DNA of 64,000 nucleotides from Trichuris trichiura (GCA_037903355.1 JBAJFE010000035.1:531076-595075); one strand, 5' to 3'; shown: positions 12,325 to 25,152, numbered from the stretch's first letter. Translations and numbers: made by a program. The notes: generated from the letters alone by a model not told the origin.

Positions 12325-13480
12325 TAATCGTAATGGGATACAGTTTAAAATCAATGAATCATTTATTTCTTAAACTTCCTCGTAAAACTTCCGTAAGAGA
12401 AATTACATATAACGATGCAGCGGGCGCAGCTCGCTAGAACACTCTTCTGATAGTGCTGCTCTAAATTGCGTTAGCGTAATTACTGAATAGCAAGTATATA
12501 GGTCTTTTTAGGTTAGCTGAAGTGCACGCGGCGAAAGTGCCACACATTGTAATCTATTGCAACTCCTTTTTGACTATGATAATGATCTATTCTGAGTTAA
12601 ATCTTAAAGTGTTGGAATAGCTGTTGCTAAAAATCTGTTTTTACTCGCAAAGGTCATTTCGTTGAAAATGAAACTCGAATAACAACAGAGTTAATGTAAC
12701 AGAGGCGAGTGAGTCATGAAGAAACAACATAAGGGCCAGGAACTGCTGCCTTGCAAATGAATTTTCTGCTGTTGTATAATGATCATTTACGACGAATTCT
12801 TGGGACTAATCAACTCTCCTTCCTCTTTGCTCGCAATTCGTCTTCCTTTCTTCGAACGTTCATTTCGCAAAATCACTTATTCCGTCACCTACTGAAAGAC
12901 TTCGCTATTCTTTTCTTCCTTCTTTCCTTTTCCTTCTTACTTTTTAAATTCTTCCCTGTTTTTAACCCTCCCACGAATTCCTTCCTTTAATGTAATTAAT
13001 CTGAAAAGTGATCTACGAACGTAGCCTACGTTATTAATCATGCGCTGAAGAGGGGAGCAACGCTTACCGAAAGTCTCGCTAAATGAACGAAAATTTCGCC
13101 AGTCGAATTTCCATATCATAATATCATCACGCATCGCGAAGGCCGTGGGAAAAATTATTGATTACCATGCCTGTTGTTAAACTTGACAATCGCGCTTGTT
13201 TCATACTGTCAAAATGGTTGATTCCATTAAAAGAAACGAAAAATAAGACAACTGTTAGAGGAAAACTGTTCCTTGCCGTTTCACGTGCTTCGATGATGTC
13301 AGCGTGCAGAAGGTGGCAGCCTAAATATGCGAAAACAAACACAGAAACACAGCATCGTGGTTGAACTGCTTACATGTAACCGGTTCCTATACTTCGAGAG
13401 AATGCCCCTACGCAGTACCGAACTAAGGGCAATTACGCCTCCAGCGAAGACTACTGAGTAGCTGAATAACGTTCTCTCAT
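12325..13480 (+). repeat. Segmental duplication block C, copy 1
   Basis: Non-coding segment repeated at about 38463-39910 in the same orientation, interrupted there by a family II element. The region between blocks B and C (6.9-12.3 kb, including H2A/H2B) is absent in the second copy. Confidence 0.8.
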
Positions 13481-13569
13481 CGGTAAACTTTCTTTATCCT
13501 TGAGGAATAACTGCTCTCCGCCGAGGGTAAGAAGACGACAAACTCCCTGTTTCGCTGATCACATCTGCA

Positions 13570-13620
13570 CTGAAGACGGGAACAGTGGCTTCCCGAAAAC
13601 TTTGCTCAATAAAAAGACTT
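13570..13620 (+). mobile_element. Hammerhead-like core, solo remnant
   Basis: CTGAAGA at 13570-13576, then stem GGGAA/TTCCC and CGAAAAC, followed by CTTTGCTCAATAAAAA as in family I. No second arm is evident. Confidence 0.5.
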
Positions 13621-13889
13621 CACGGACTGAACATCCCGTACTCTAAGCATTTGCACGCGCCCGTTAAAAAGGGTTTCGTTTTTAATGCGACATCAAAATA
13701 ATAATAACAACCTGAAGAAACTTTTTTGTATTGTGTGCGACCATTATCGTGTTCAGTTGTTCATTCACCGAAGCTTTAAGGTATACGCAGAGATGACCAG
13801 TCATCAATGGCAAACAACAGAATTTGTTACGCATTCAGTAGCCTGTTTTCGGTAAAAGTAAGCCCAGAGATGTATTCTTTCTTTGTGGA

Positions 13890-14290
13890 ACATAGGCGTA
13901 CACAAATGTAGTCTATATGCTTAGTAACTCTGACTTACCGTTCACGAAATGGGAATTATAATAATTTCTCATCTTTTGTTACGATAACCTGCTCCAGTCT
14001 ATTTTACTCAGTAGTGTTCATTGGAAAACAGATTAGACCTGCTGCGCTTTAGTTTTCAGAGAAAACAGAATGTCAACGATCAGCCAAGTTAATTTTATTG
14101 ACGTAGTATCAAGACGAGCACTACAAGGAAATAGAATACAAAATAAGTTTTGCCGGTGCACAAAGTAAGTCACGAAATAAATTTCAGATTGCGGCTCAAC
14201 TCATTGACAAGAGTGGGATTCGAACCCACGCCCACAGAAGTGGACTGCGACCTGAACGCAGCGCCTTGGACCGCTCGGCCATCTTGCCAG
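13890..14290 (+). repeat. Segmental duplication block D, copy 1
   Basis: Flank plus tRNA-Leu(CAG) matches 42280-42960. Copy 1 has the empty site for the palindromic MITE found at 42498-42760. Confidence 0.75.
14205..14288 (-). tRNA. tRNA-Leu(CAG)
   Basis: 84 nt type II tRNA. Acceptor stem GGCAAGA/TCTTGTC with one G-U pair, discriminator A, A box TGGCCGAGCGG, anticodon loop TTCAGGT in a CTGCG/CGCAG stem, long variable arm, B box GGTTCGAATCC. No intron. Identical gene at 42876-42959. Confidence 0.96.
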
Positions 14291-14823
14291 TGAGTACACG
14301 AAGTTTCAGGACTAATTTTAACATTTATGTTAAAAATAGAACCTTTGCAGTGAAAATAGAGGAAATGGTTACCCGAAAGCAACTTGCGCTTTTACAAAAA
14401 TAACGAAACAGGCTCTAAACACAAAGTTATAACGCGGTAATTAACCGACGACACTGAAGCAACGGGTATGCAAAACCTGGCTTAGGTGTCAACTTTTCAA
14501 CAGCATCAGTTTACCTTTGCTGACAACGTGTTTGAGCAGTACTAGAGAAACAAATGTTTCGTTCAATTCACAGTCCAAAAACAGGAGTTATACGAAAGCT
14601 CCATGGCTTTCGTGACCACTTTTCTGAATAAACTCCCTACATGGTCACTTTACGATAGTCAAAGAGACACTTTGCAGTGCATCACGGGAGAGCTTGTTAG
14701 CAATACTTCATTACACTAAAGAGCAATGCTCTCAAAACTGAGTACTCAAAGTTCAAAAGGTTTGCCGTGTAGATAAATCAAATTGACAATTTGATGTCGT
14801 TGCAAAAGCATCGCCTTTAAGTA

Positions 14824-16007
14824 CGGTCGGCCTTCGTTATCCGCGGAGTTCTATACAACGCGGTTCGTCTGGCGTGAAGTAGTGACGTCATCTTACATGG
14901 CAGTACACGAGATAGAGCCTAGAACAGTCAGCAGCTGCTGGAAGCGTTCGTGGGGAGACGCAGCCACTGAATGAGAGGACTTAGGTGCCATTGATGAGGA
15001 AGTCATGGACATAGTGAATATTGCCAAGCAGTTGGGTGGTGAGGGTTTCACCGACATGATAGAAGACAATATCAGGGAGCACATTGAAGATTGTGGAGAA
15101 CCGTTTACCAATGACGAACTCAAGGAACTGATGCAATCACCTACGGGCAGCGACGACGACGTTATGGAAGATACAGGAGCCTAAACACCCTCAGATTGGA
15201 CGCCACAAAAGCGCGCCAGCATTTTCTGGCAAGCGCAAGTTCTGAAGGATATGATTGCTAACTACGATCCATCCATGGAACGTAACATCATGGTTACATG
15301 AGGAATAACGGCTTCGTTGAAGCCGCTACAAGATTTATTCGATAAAGCGAAGAAAATGAAGATACAGCTCCCTATAACAATGTTTTTAAATAAAGCTCCG
15401 GCAGCTGCGGAGCCTAACATTTTAAGGCCAGAAGTTTCGTTACTAACAAGTTCAAGAAACCGTAGGACTGGCTGTTCTCCAGGAGATCTGCGCCCATCTA
15501 CAGAAAGAAGATAAATTGATTCATGATGCCCCAAACGTTTCTGCCGAAGACATTTTGCTTTATGTGGATGTGTTCTGTGTGATGTTCACTATTCCTGCTT
15601 AAGTGCACGCATGTATTTTATATTTCCTCTACGCTGTGCCCATTCCGCGCACCAGTAAATCATTTAGCTCATTAAAGCAAGGTGATTCCTAGACGTTTAT
15701 AGGAAAAGCATCTTACTCCTTTCTTGTATCTGATGGCCTGGACTCTGATGACTGGCCCCAATAGATAAGCGCAGTCTCATCGATGTCCTTATCTCGTAAT
15801 TAGATTCCGTCGTACCAAGCCTTGAAGGATCACTAGGTAGGATAACCGTTCCGGAAGGAATTCAAGGGGTCAAGACGAAATACGCGCCTAGAATATTAGC
15901 TATTTGGTCTTTTTCATAAGGCATCCTATATAACGCAGATCCAGCTTATCGCGAGGAAATGCTCAAAATTTTGGACGAATTAGCCGCGGATAACGAGGGG
16001 CCCACTG
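14824..16007 (+). mobile_element. Pogo/Tigger-type DNA transposon, degenerate
   Basis: Terminal inverted repeats (CGGTCGGCC..CGTTATCCGCGG at left; CCGCGGATAACGAGG..CCCACTG at right) are flanked by TA on both sides (14822-14823, 16008-16009). Inside, around 14975-15183, lies the acidic C-terminal tail of a transposase ending SDDDVMEDTGA, the only legible coding part; the catalytic domain is absent. A collinear copy is at 48040-49232. Similarity to Tigger is by TIR form, TA duplication and tail composition. Confidence 0.75.
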
Positions 16008-16300
16008 TAGATTAAAACTGAAAAAACTGAGAATTGAGAAAGCTGTGTCAACTTATTAATTCTTCAAAACCGTATAAAAGCACAAGTTACGGGGATTCGT
16101 AATTAAAGGAAACACGCTTATGGCAATATGCAAAACTTCCCGAAATGTACCATTACGCTATTTGCTATCGAACGATTTTGCTCACACCTTTCGAAGCAAT
16201 CCATGCTTTCCAATTCAATAAAGCACTTTCTCTCTTCTAGCAACGCATATATACACTAACCCTTGCAGCTAGTTTCTGTGCTCGGAAGCTTGTACTTCTC

Positions 16301-16384
16301 GACTGGATGGCCGAGTGGTCCAAGGCGCTGCGTTAAGGCCGCAGTCTACTCCGGTGGGCGTGGGTTCGAATCCCACTCCAGTCA
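16301..16384 (+). tRNA. tRNA-Leu(AAG)
   Basis: 84 nt type II tRNA. Acceptor GACTGGA/TCCAGTC, discriminator A, loop TTAAGGC between CTGCG and CGCAG giving anticodon AAG, B box GGTTCGAATCC. No intron. Confidence 0.96.
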
Positions 16385-16639
16385 TATTCACACTACATGT
16401 TGAGCATAATCACAGTGCTGTTTTAACCAGAGATATTATTTCTCATTTAACATTAACCGCGAGATAGCTATATTCAACATTTTTGTTGGCCTTCGTCACA
16501 ATAACGTCTTGCTCACTTGCGAGACATGCAGATGTGAGTAAAAGGAAGGTCACACAGGCCATGTTCACGGGATCGAACGGAAACTTAACAAACTAATCCT
16601 TGGTATATAAACGAATATTTTAAACCTAAATTTAAAATG

Positions 16640-17005
16640 ATCCCGGTTAAAAAAGGGACTGACTATACGACAAGTACAAGTGATGTTCGGAAAGTTCCCG
16701 GAAAGACGGTGCAGTGCCTAACAGGACGCCAACCGATGGACCAAAACATGTTTACTCTGCTGGAGCTGCATTGCAGTGTACGGGAGCTTAGCTTCCTTAC
16801 ACTGCTGACGACGGAACAAGAGCAGTCCCGAAACGTACTGTATAGAGTTTGTTCTGTATTTTCTCTAACAATTTGCTCATCCATTCGTTGGTAGGGCATT
16901 TTGAAGTTTATTTACAGATACATCAAACAGTCCAAACCCGTGAACCAGAAAACCAACCATGGAACAACGCAAGCCTGTTAAAAGATACCCCGTCTTTCGA
17001 AAAAC
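16640..17005 (+). mobile_element. Family I foldback-type element
   Basis: Hammerhead-like core (CTGACGA at 16805-16811, CCCGAAA at 16827-16833), then TTCTGTATTTTCTCTAACAA, the CCATTCGTTGGTAGGGCA module and a terminal CCTGTTAAAAGATACCCCGT. A diverged partner is at 44930-45170. The left arm is only partly matched. Confidence 0.55.
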
Positions 17006-17115
17006 ATGTTTAATCTTAATACCGTTACCTTCGGACTTGTACGGAAGGGCAACTTTGTCCGACGCTGCGTCAATGTGGTACAAACTGCTCCTGAAGCACT
17101 CGTTTTTCTCGTGAT

Positions 17116-17290
17116 ATGGAAAATCATTGTTTTGAGATCGGAGCTAACATTAAAATTCTATCCAAACTTGGTTGGCAACCGAGGAGATTCCTTCAACCTT
17201 TGCAGCAGGTTAGCAGTATTGCACCATCTAAATCGGCTGTCTATAAGTGGATAAGGCGTTTCAAGGGAGACAGAGAGGTTACCGCAGTTA
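17116..17290 (+). pseudogene. mariner transposase N-terminal fragment
   Basis: Translates to FEIGANIKILSKLGWQP..LQQV..SAPSKSAVYKWIRRFKGDRE-like text, matching the HTH_48 DNA-binding domain at the start of mariner transposases. Only this about 60-residue part is left; the DDD catalytic domain is not found downstream, and the reading after KGDRE does not fit the family. Upstream and downstream are non-coding. A dead insertion fragment. Confidence 0.7.
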
Positions 17291-18118
17291 ACCGTAATAG
17301 AAGTCTTTTCTGCAAAATTTTTCCACAAATACTGATATCGCAAAAGTTTTCCCATGTGAGCGGATTGAGAGAAAAATTTTGAGAATCTATGCCCCAGAAG
17401 AACTGCTCTGTTCACTTACTTGCCTTCTGTCAGCCATCCTCTTGCGCGACGCCAGTTACGCGACGAGAAAGTTCAGATCTACTATGCTGCAGGGAAATTG
17501 ATGTTCGCGCACAACGGGCGGGCTCGACAACGCGCACAAAGCAATAATGAGCAATCAGAAAAGCGACGAGGCCTCACTAGCATTGTGCACGGTTTAGTGA
17601 GCGTTGTGGGCAGAAAAAGTCTTTCGCGCCTGCGCAGAAGACAACGCTGCTGCACAGGCATGCAACGATACTAGTGCAATTATAATGCCGGCCTGTAGTG
17701 CATATGTCCTTGTGAAAAAATGTGGCCAGTATTTTACGCCGAACAAAATGCGTTGTATAGAATCTTCTGATAACGAAGGCCGACCATATTTCAAAAAACA
17801 TGGCGGCACACCAAGGTGCCTGTTGCACATTTCGAAGTACAACTATTCTGTTACTGTTTGGCGAATTTTCTATTCAATCGCACGCGTCTCTCTTATCGCT
17901 ATTGCTAAATAGTACTGTCTAGGAAAGGAATTAGATCGCGCGTATATGCACTAACACGTTAAGCGTACTATGCTTTCAAATTATGCTGTGATCAAAATGC
18001 TTCTCTTCTTTAATGAGATTACGTTCATACGTTCTTTCCTCTCAACTATTGTTCCAACAATTTGCTGCGATTGTTGCTGCCGCCGCCGCAAAGCATGTTG
18101 TTGTTGAAGGCACTTAGT

Positions 18119-18134
18119 GGCCCTGAAAAGGGCC
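18119..18134 (-). terminator. Histone mRNA 3' stem-loop (H3 copy 2)
   Basis: GGCCCTTTTCAGGGCC on the gene strand, 36 bp past the H3 stop, with CCCCAAAC flank. Confidence 0.93.
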
Positions 18135-18170
18135 GTTTGGGGTCAAAAAAAAATGAGACAAAAAGTCTCC

Positions 18171-18629
<459 letters not shown>

Positions 18630-18664
18630 CTATCGCAACACTGACTAAAAATAACGCACAGTAG

Positions 18665-18700
18665 GCTTGGCGTTAACTTTGCTGCAAGCCTATTGGACTT
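18665..18700 (-). promoter_or_regulatory. H3 copy 2 CCAAT promoter module
   Basis: ATTGG at 18692-18696 (CCAAT in gene sense), 111 bp from the ATG, followed by GCAGCAAAGTTAACG, the same module as the other H3 genes. Confidence 0.55.
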
Positions 18701-18872
18701 CATTTGACCCAGTGCGATAAGCATCGATCGTTTGATAAAAGTAAACGCTTAGTAGAGAAATGCGTGGGCAGATAAACTTCCTGTTTATGTGCACAAATGC
18801 TTCCCTAATCGCTATGGTGATCCCGGTTGCAAAGAAAGGAAAGCAGCTAATCGACGGTAAAACTGTTTAAGG

Positions 18873-19576
18873 CAGGGGTGGGGAACTTTTTTGGTGCCGC
18901 GGGCCGTTTAGACGTTTATAAGACTGTTCGCGGGCCCTATAGCATACTTAAACGAAAAACAGCCGGCTTTATTTGCACGTATGTTTATTAAGTCCCCCCT
19001 AATGGGATGCTTGGAACTGCTTTTCCCTGGTGAGGAATCCCCGAGATAAAAGGCAGAGTTTTGAGACAATTCTGCAACCCAGTTGTCAAGAACATAAGCG
19101 CAACTACAGAGAACGAAATAACCTTTTTGTACTTCAAAGACGTAAAGGACAAGCAGCCGGCGCAAACCGATGAAAACGATAGCAAGAGAAGGCGAGAACG
19201 ATGCCAGTGGCTACTGAAAACAAAAAATGCAGAAGTGCTCTAGCAAGCTGGACAGTCGTTACCTCGAACAAAGCAACGGTCCACGCTACTTACGCGCGCA
19301 CACACACTATAGTGACACCTATTGCTTGTCACCTAGGACTAACAATGTCGGTTTGCCGACAGAGAGCTGTCAGCAACGCAGTCTTCCTAGCCAGCCTGAT
19401 GCCCCCTGCTTGTTACGCAAGATTTATCTTTTTACTAGGATTCACATACGATACGTTTATCGCATTATGAAAAATAACCTCCCACAATCACATTTCACTG
19501 AATCTCGTGTCCATGTGCGGTTGCCCCTGCGCGTGGGCGGAAAAGGGTCTCGCGGGCCGGACGTTCCCCACCCCTG
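18873..19576 (+). mobile_element. hAT-type non-autonomous transposon
   Basis: 704 bp with ends CAGGGGTGGGGAAC and GTTCCCCACCCCTG, and an exact 8 bp target duplication GTTTAAGG (18865-18872, 19577-19584). No transposase. Fragments of the same family at 58277-58345 (one end) and about 50105-50290 (interior). Confidence 0.88.
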
Positions 19577-19999
19577 GTTTAAGGGCAACTGCACAGCTGT
19601 GTTGCATTGTTCATTGCACTCTGCGAGCGCGTTTATTACGTAAGGTCAGCATTGGTGCAGAAACTGTTCACCATTCCTTTGGCTTGAGGGGATGTGAAAA
19701 TCTGCTCAGCGGCTAGAAACATTCCTTTGGCGTCACTGTTTTTGAACTCTTGGCGACGAGCCAAACATGTGTCGTCGATTGTGAATGCCATGGCGTTCAT
19801 CGCGTAGATAGTTCGTTAGTGATACATGGTGTTTCCGTTAAGTTTACCGAGAGCTCATAAAACAAACGTAAGGATCGAAACGCCGATTGCCACAAACTAT
19901 TGAATGAAGCAAGTTCGAGTAAGATCATTTCCGATATCATCAGAAAAGCATCCTAACTCTTTTCAAGGACTTAGGACTTATACGACTTAAATGAGCTGT

Positions 20000-20303
20000 A
20001 GTTCTGGTTCCATGAAAGTCTTTGAAGAAAGAATGGACCTCCTTTCCAAAATCCTTGGAATGAATGTGTTGTGCATTTTTCTCGCCGCCGTTAGCACCGC
20101 TGTGTACAGTTATCTCAAATTCCACTGTATTGGTGTTATGGTGCGTTTTCGTACTTGCTAAGCTGCCTTCAAAATTTGTAATTGAAAATTTGATTTCCAA
20201 CAGGGCAAAATTTTATGCTGTGTTGAAGTATGGCAAAACGTAGAACCACGTCCGGGAAAAAGATAAAAGCGGAGCTTTCGGAGCTTACTTGTTCCGTCTT
20301 CAC
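20000..20303 (-). repeat. Dispersed repeat family III with hammerhead-like core
   Basis: A segment with AAATTTGTAATTGAAAATTT and the degenerate core (GTGAAGA-C-GGAAC..GCTCC-GAAAGC on the minus strand, 20274-20303) is matched in opposite orientation near 30880-31070. No ORF. Confidence 0.5.
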
Positions 20304-20309
20304 GGCTAA

Positions 20310-21870
20310 GTTTTGGACTGTACGACAGCTTACCGTAGAATCGTAAAAAATGGGGTTTAGTTGCCGTTAGTATGCACAGAATGTGATCAGAGTTTTAGGA
20401 ATTTCTCTTTTCGTCATCAGGGATAGTTGTTAAGCCAAGGGCAAATTGTTAGTGCTCGTCACGGTCTTATTCTCTTTAAATTTTGTACCGTTCACCGACC
20501 GACACAGCTTGTCGTTGAAATTTGCTAATCAGCATCAGTCGTCTAGGGATTAATGATGATCACATTGCGAACTTCTTTTTCTGATAAATTTTTATGTAAA
20601 ACGCAATCGCAAGGGATCATCAGTTTAGTATGAATGCTATTTTTTCAGTTTCCAGAACGACGGGTGCTTTCTTAACGAGACGATGTTTCATTACTGGTTG
20701 CTGTCGTTCGTTTTTCCAACGGGTTTCGTTAATTAAACCAAAGTAACTGTTCTACCAACTTTCGTAGAGCAGTTCAATAGTTTCTGGTTGGATGAGGAAG
20801 GAAAGACGGAAAATGATTTGGTGGCATGCCAGTTATTCTAAAAAGAGAATTGTCCCGTTGCCAGGAATTCAGAAGGTGGTTAGGCAGATATGGTTACAGC
20901 TTTTCATCGGTAAACGTTTGCCTTCGGAGATGGTTGGGCACTGCTTATGACGGAAATGCTGCTCTTCTGATGCACCTTCATTACCCACATTTCCTCAAAA
21001 TGGGATGGAGTTTTTTATGTTAAAGTAGCATAGAGGGTTAAGTACTTCAGTAATAGAACTGTTGTGTTCTTCTTTTGGAAACCAGTAGGTTGAAGCGCGA
21101 AGGGTATTAGGGCACATTAGTCTTGGTCAAATGTAAAGTCAGTGAGTTTATTTGGGCGACTATTAACGATTCACCCTTTATTTACCCTTTTGTTGTGGAA
21201 AATAATCTTTGCGCTACCGTAAGAAAGTAGGATGGATAGGTTTTTAACGTCAGGATTGCAAAAAATCTTCAGTTCTGCAGCTCCTAGTCATTAATGTTTT
21301 TTTTTCGTTGCATTATACTATCGAAGCACCCTAATTCAATGCTTAAAAGCTTGTTCTTAAAGCTCTCGAAAGGCGTATTACTAGGCTTTTCGCTTATTTC
21401 GGGGATCTAACCTTTCGATTTGTTTACATCTTAGTTTTTCCATAACAAAAGTTGTTTGGCCCAACGCAGCGAACATAGGATGCTCTACTGTCCTAGTGAA
21501 GCTACTGAAATGAATCAAGTGTTGCAAAGGGTTTGCGCATTTAGTAGGTAAATATCGGCTGGGCGCAAAGATTCCTTTCCTTTATGCTAATCAGATTCTT
21601 ACCGATAAGAATGACCTCGGCCGAGGAAGAATTTCGTTGCTGCAACAATCTGAACCTGCGTTCGATTGGTGGTTTGCCATTTTTTGCACGATGTTTCTGG
21701 AATCCTTACGACCATTTATTTAAGAAAATTTCGGTAAATTCAGTCAGTTGCTTCAGTACATGGTTTCAGACACGGAGCGCTTAATTTCCGACGCTAGACA
21801 ATGACCTCATAAAATACCATATACACTGTTCTCATTTCAATTCCGTCACATAGAAGAAAAGCCTGCTTAA
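20310..21870. other. Intergenic, no gene recognised
   Basis: Short open frames without similarity. It contains half copies of dispersed modules (GTAGAGCAGTT near 20.76 kb and TTGCCAGGAATTC near 20.86 kb). Confidence 0.45.
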
Positions 21871-21874
21871 ACGC

Positions 21875-21948
21875 GGCCGGATAGCTCAGTCGGTTAGAGC
21901 GTGGTGCTAATAACGCTAAGGTCGTGGGTTCGACCCCCACTCTGGCCA
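21875..21948 (+). tRNA. tRNA-Ile(AAT)
   Basis: 74 nt. Acceptor GGCCGGA/TCTGGCC, discriminator A, A box TAGCTCAGTCGG, loop CTAATAA (anticodon AAT), B box GGTTCGACCCC. Same tRNA on the other strand at 22625-22698. Confidence 0.96.
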
Positions 21949-22624
21949 TTTCCATACACAATACGAAGCAAAAACCGCAAAGTAGGTTAAAAGTAATCGT
22001 GAAGGACAAAGCGTTTTAAGCCCTTTGCAACAACTGTTTTTCTTTCAATGAAAGCTAACTTTACACCTACCTATCAAACCTTTATGAATACAGTCCATCA
22101 GAAGCTCAGCCCATTAAGCGTGGGCTAAGCAGTCGGCAACGAGGGTATTACAAAATTAATATTTTAGTATTACTCAAAGTATTAATAAGCTATATTATTT
22201 ATTAATCGATCCATTTAGATACGAGATGAGGTGCTTTGAATTTGACACATTGAAATACCGATATACCCTAACTACCTGTCAATTTTACCCACTATAGCCT
22301 TTTCCCGTGAGCATGAGCAAAAGAAATACAGTATTGATTAATATGAACTAAATAACCTCTACAACTGGGTTCACATTTCTATCTCTTTTTTCTATGCTTT
22401 TATCTTTACAAGCAAATTAACGATAAGTTACAGTTATGTTCTCTTAATTTTATGGCACTTTCAACTTGTGTTCATACAGATCGACTTAGTATCAGCAATA
22501 TATGCAACAGCTCACGCTAAAATAATAGAACGTGGGTTTTAAAATCGCGAAACTCATTCTGCGGTACTATAAAAACATGCATACAAGCCTTAGTATTCAA
22601 TTTATTGCGCAAAAAGAAAGTTAT

Positions 22625-22698
22625 TGGCCAGAGTGGGGGTCGAACCCACGACCTTAGCGTTATTAGCACCACGCTCTAACCGACTGAGCTATCCGGCC
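22625..22698 (-). tRNA. tRNA-Ile(AAT), second copy
   Basis: 74 nt, same sequence as the gene at 21.9 kb in opposite orientation; the pair is convergent with about 680 bp between. Confidence 0.96.
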
Positions 22699-22699
22699 G

Positions 22700-23705
22700 T
22701 TGGAAGCAACTTGACTGACACATAAAAAGTATAGTTCCTTTGTGAACTAAAACAAAACTCCCCAACTCGCGTGGGTCGCGTTTCGGTCCCTTCCGCTGGC
22801 GAATATTGGACGGGCAACGCACAAAGACCCATAAACGCTTGTTTTCATGGGTTAAACATGTCAAACAAATTAAAGGTTCAGGTAATAAACAGTATAGTAC
22901 TACAATGTACACGGTAAACTGTCGGCATGTAATGTAAACGAAACAAGTTCCATAAGATTGGCAAAGAAATTGTCCATACTTTTAGAGCAAGGAAGCAGAA
23001 GATTTCTTGTGAAGTCAGACATTTCACAGACCCGAGACTAGGTAGGGAAGCAACTTAGTGGTGGCAAGATGTCCGTGACGGTACTTAAAGCGAACCTAAG
23101 CAGACAAGGAAAATAAAAGGAAATTTGTCCTTGTGCGTAATTGCTCACTTACAGAAAAGGTGCATTCCTTGCTATCCACCTTTGCTAAGTTAATAGTTGA
23201 CGAATAATCTGTTTTCTTTTTTCTTTGGAACGGGCTTTTTTAAATTTTGTTCTAAAATTTTCGCGGAATTTCTAACCCGCTATTCATTAAACTTTTATTC
23301 CAAAAACGTTCTACGAAGCTTTCTGGTCTGTGCTTGACCTTTCATCAGCGTAAATTGTGCCGCCCGTCGAGTTGGTCTTTATGGTTGCAAGCCGCCTCAT
23401 CCGACTAACTTTGGCAGAGACCTACTGCCGTCATCTCTATCTTGAACCGTCAGGCTTCGGTCCCGCCTAGTCAGTCAGACGGCGCAGCGAGCTTCCAACT
23501 AACCTTCCGCGACGGCGGCACACTAACAAATGAGGACCAACGAGCATTCAATCGACATTTGCCCGTTTGTTCTAAACAAAGGGGTTTTAAACTTGCTTTC
23601 CCGTCACTCCGCCTTCATTCTTCTGCACCTCTCGTTGTCCTCTTCTTCTCTTGTTTCATTTTTTTCTTTTTTGTTCTTTTGAGTGTGTCATTTCTGAATT
23701 TTTCT
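22700..23705. other. Intergenic, no gene recognised
   Basis: No supported gene. A 22740-22870 segment (GTGGGTCGCGTTTCGGTCCC, AAAGACCCATAAACGC) recurs near 34200-34330, so it is a dispersed repeat. Confidence 0.4.
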
Positions 23706-23708
23706 TAA

Positions 23709-23850
23709 TAATCGCTTATCCATTCGTGGGTAGAGCAGTTGTTTCGTCTAATCACAGATACAATCGTACAGAAAAAATGGAAAAAGGCCACTCAAGATCT
23801 ACCAAACATGAAGCACAAGCCCGTTACAAAGCACCCTGTGTTTAAAAAGG
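23709..23850 (+). mobile_element. Family I foldback element, 3' part
   Basis: TTAATAATCGCTTATCCATTCGTGGGTAGAGCA-type module followed by a terminal segment CCCGTTACAAAGCACCCTGT (about 23820-23840). Only the 3' half is present. Confidence 0.5.
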
Positions 23851-23897
23851 ATCCTTTCGATGCATTTTTCCTGTCCAATGACGATGGTTCTTCTGTT

Positions 23898-24205
23898 TCA
23901 ATTATTGCTACTCTCGAGCCCGATGAAATATGATAGATTACCGATCGTAATTTCAAATTCAATATTCAATTTCCTGACAATGTCATTCAGAACCATTGTA
24001 TCTGAGCAACAAAGACGACCGTCATCAACATATAGTGCAAGAATAAAACGTTTCCGCAGCAATCCGTCAGACACACAGACGCACCGATCAGCTTGCGCCC
24101 GCCTCAGGTTTAGTGTCATTAAGAAGTCATGAAAGCTTCTGCTTCAGGCTCTTGGTGCCTGCTTCAGACCATGTATTGCACGTTTTAACTTGCAGACTCG
24201 TCCGG
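23898..24205 (-). pseudogene. Ty1/copia reverse transcriptase fragment
   Basis: On the minus strand, CKLKRAIHGLKQAPRA is followed after a small disrupted stretch by a frame reading RFILALYVDDGRLCCSD and FEITIGNLSYFIGLE. These are the conserved copia RT blocks, including the YVDD active-site motif. The junction between the two blocks contains a stop and extra bases, and integrase, RNase H and LTRs are not seen, so it is a dead fragment. Foldback pieces adjoin it on both sides. Confidence 0.85.
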
Positions 24206-24215
24206 ATTGTGTCCA

Positions 24216-24325
24216 CATCTTGACCGCTGACGACGGGTCGCGACAAACCCGAAAGCTCCGGAGAAACATTTCTCATTTATTGGCTTATCAACGGGACTCG
24301 ACAGCCATAATAAAGACATTGTAAC
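24216..24325 (+). mobile_element. Family II monomer with hammerhead-like core
   Basis: CTGACGA at 24227-24233, GGGT/ACCC stem, CGAAAGCTCCGG, then the family II tail with AACGGGACT and CCATAATAAAGACATT. A single arm, not a palindrome. Confidence 0.6.
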
Positions 24326-24339
24326 AGACGAATTAATGC

Positions 24340-25150
24340 TAATTCTTTGCATAGTTGGTCAAGTCCTGGAACGGGTAGCAATGAGCGATGGCCTGCGGTA
24401 GATAAAACTAACGCGTTGTACCAAAACGCTCGCAAATAATACGTTCGTTTTGCAGCACAGCGCTTGTAAGATTAATATGATAGACATACTTGCTACCGTT
24501 ATACAAACAAACATTTTCAAAATGAGAGAAGTATGGGGATCGTTCAAGATAAGGTTTGAAACTGTGATTCACAGGAACCTGTGGTATCTTTTTCTTAAAG
24601 CCTTCGCGGCTTAAAAATCGGCTAATACCGTTTTCTTCAGACAACATTTACGTGACAAAAATATTTTCCTATTATTCTCCTTTTTGTTTGGCATAAAAAT
24701 CAACCATTTGTTCATTAATTACAAAGCTGTAATTGGGGTAAACGAAACGGAATATTGGATGAAGTATTCGACAGAAGTTCACTTGGCGATGCGTAACTTT
24801 ATCCTAGTTAATTTTTTCTTCATTCAATGAATTGATGCTCTGTAATACTCGAAAAAAAACTATCAGAAAATAATCGCTCACCTATTTTTTCCTCCAGTTC
24901 GTGGAACAGTTTTGCGAATTTTCTCATCCTGTACATAATGTTTCAAGACGTTGAGCTTTCCTTCGTAGCAGTGACCAGTTTATGAGATGTATTTATGCCA
25001 ATAACAAATTCACACAGTTTAATGAAAGTGGAACCTCTTATAGAGTGCAACTGCAAGAGATAATCTTGAGTAAAATCATAAGTTGCATCTACACCTTTTA
25101 TGCAATAATCAGTCTTCCAGGAAAGTGCGTTCGCCAGCCTGTCAAATTCT
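24340..25150. other. Downstream flank of the CAF-1 p60 gene
   Basis: No gene recognised; 3' UTR of the gene to the right must lie here, but I see no decisive poly(A) signal. Confidence 0.35.
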
Positions 25151-25152
25151 AG

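Noticed and set aside
13570..13600. Hepatitis-delta-like or twister ribozyme
   Set aside because: The conserved boxes are CTGANGA and GAAA around one stem; they do not match the nested pseudoknot of HDV or the twister consensus.
16301..16384. Reading this tRNA as Leu(TAA)
   Set aside because: The seven-base anticodon loop between CTGCG and CGCAG is TTAAGGC, so positions 34-36 are AAG.
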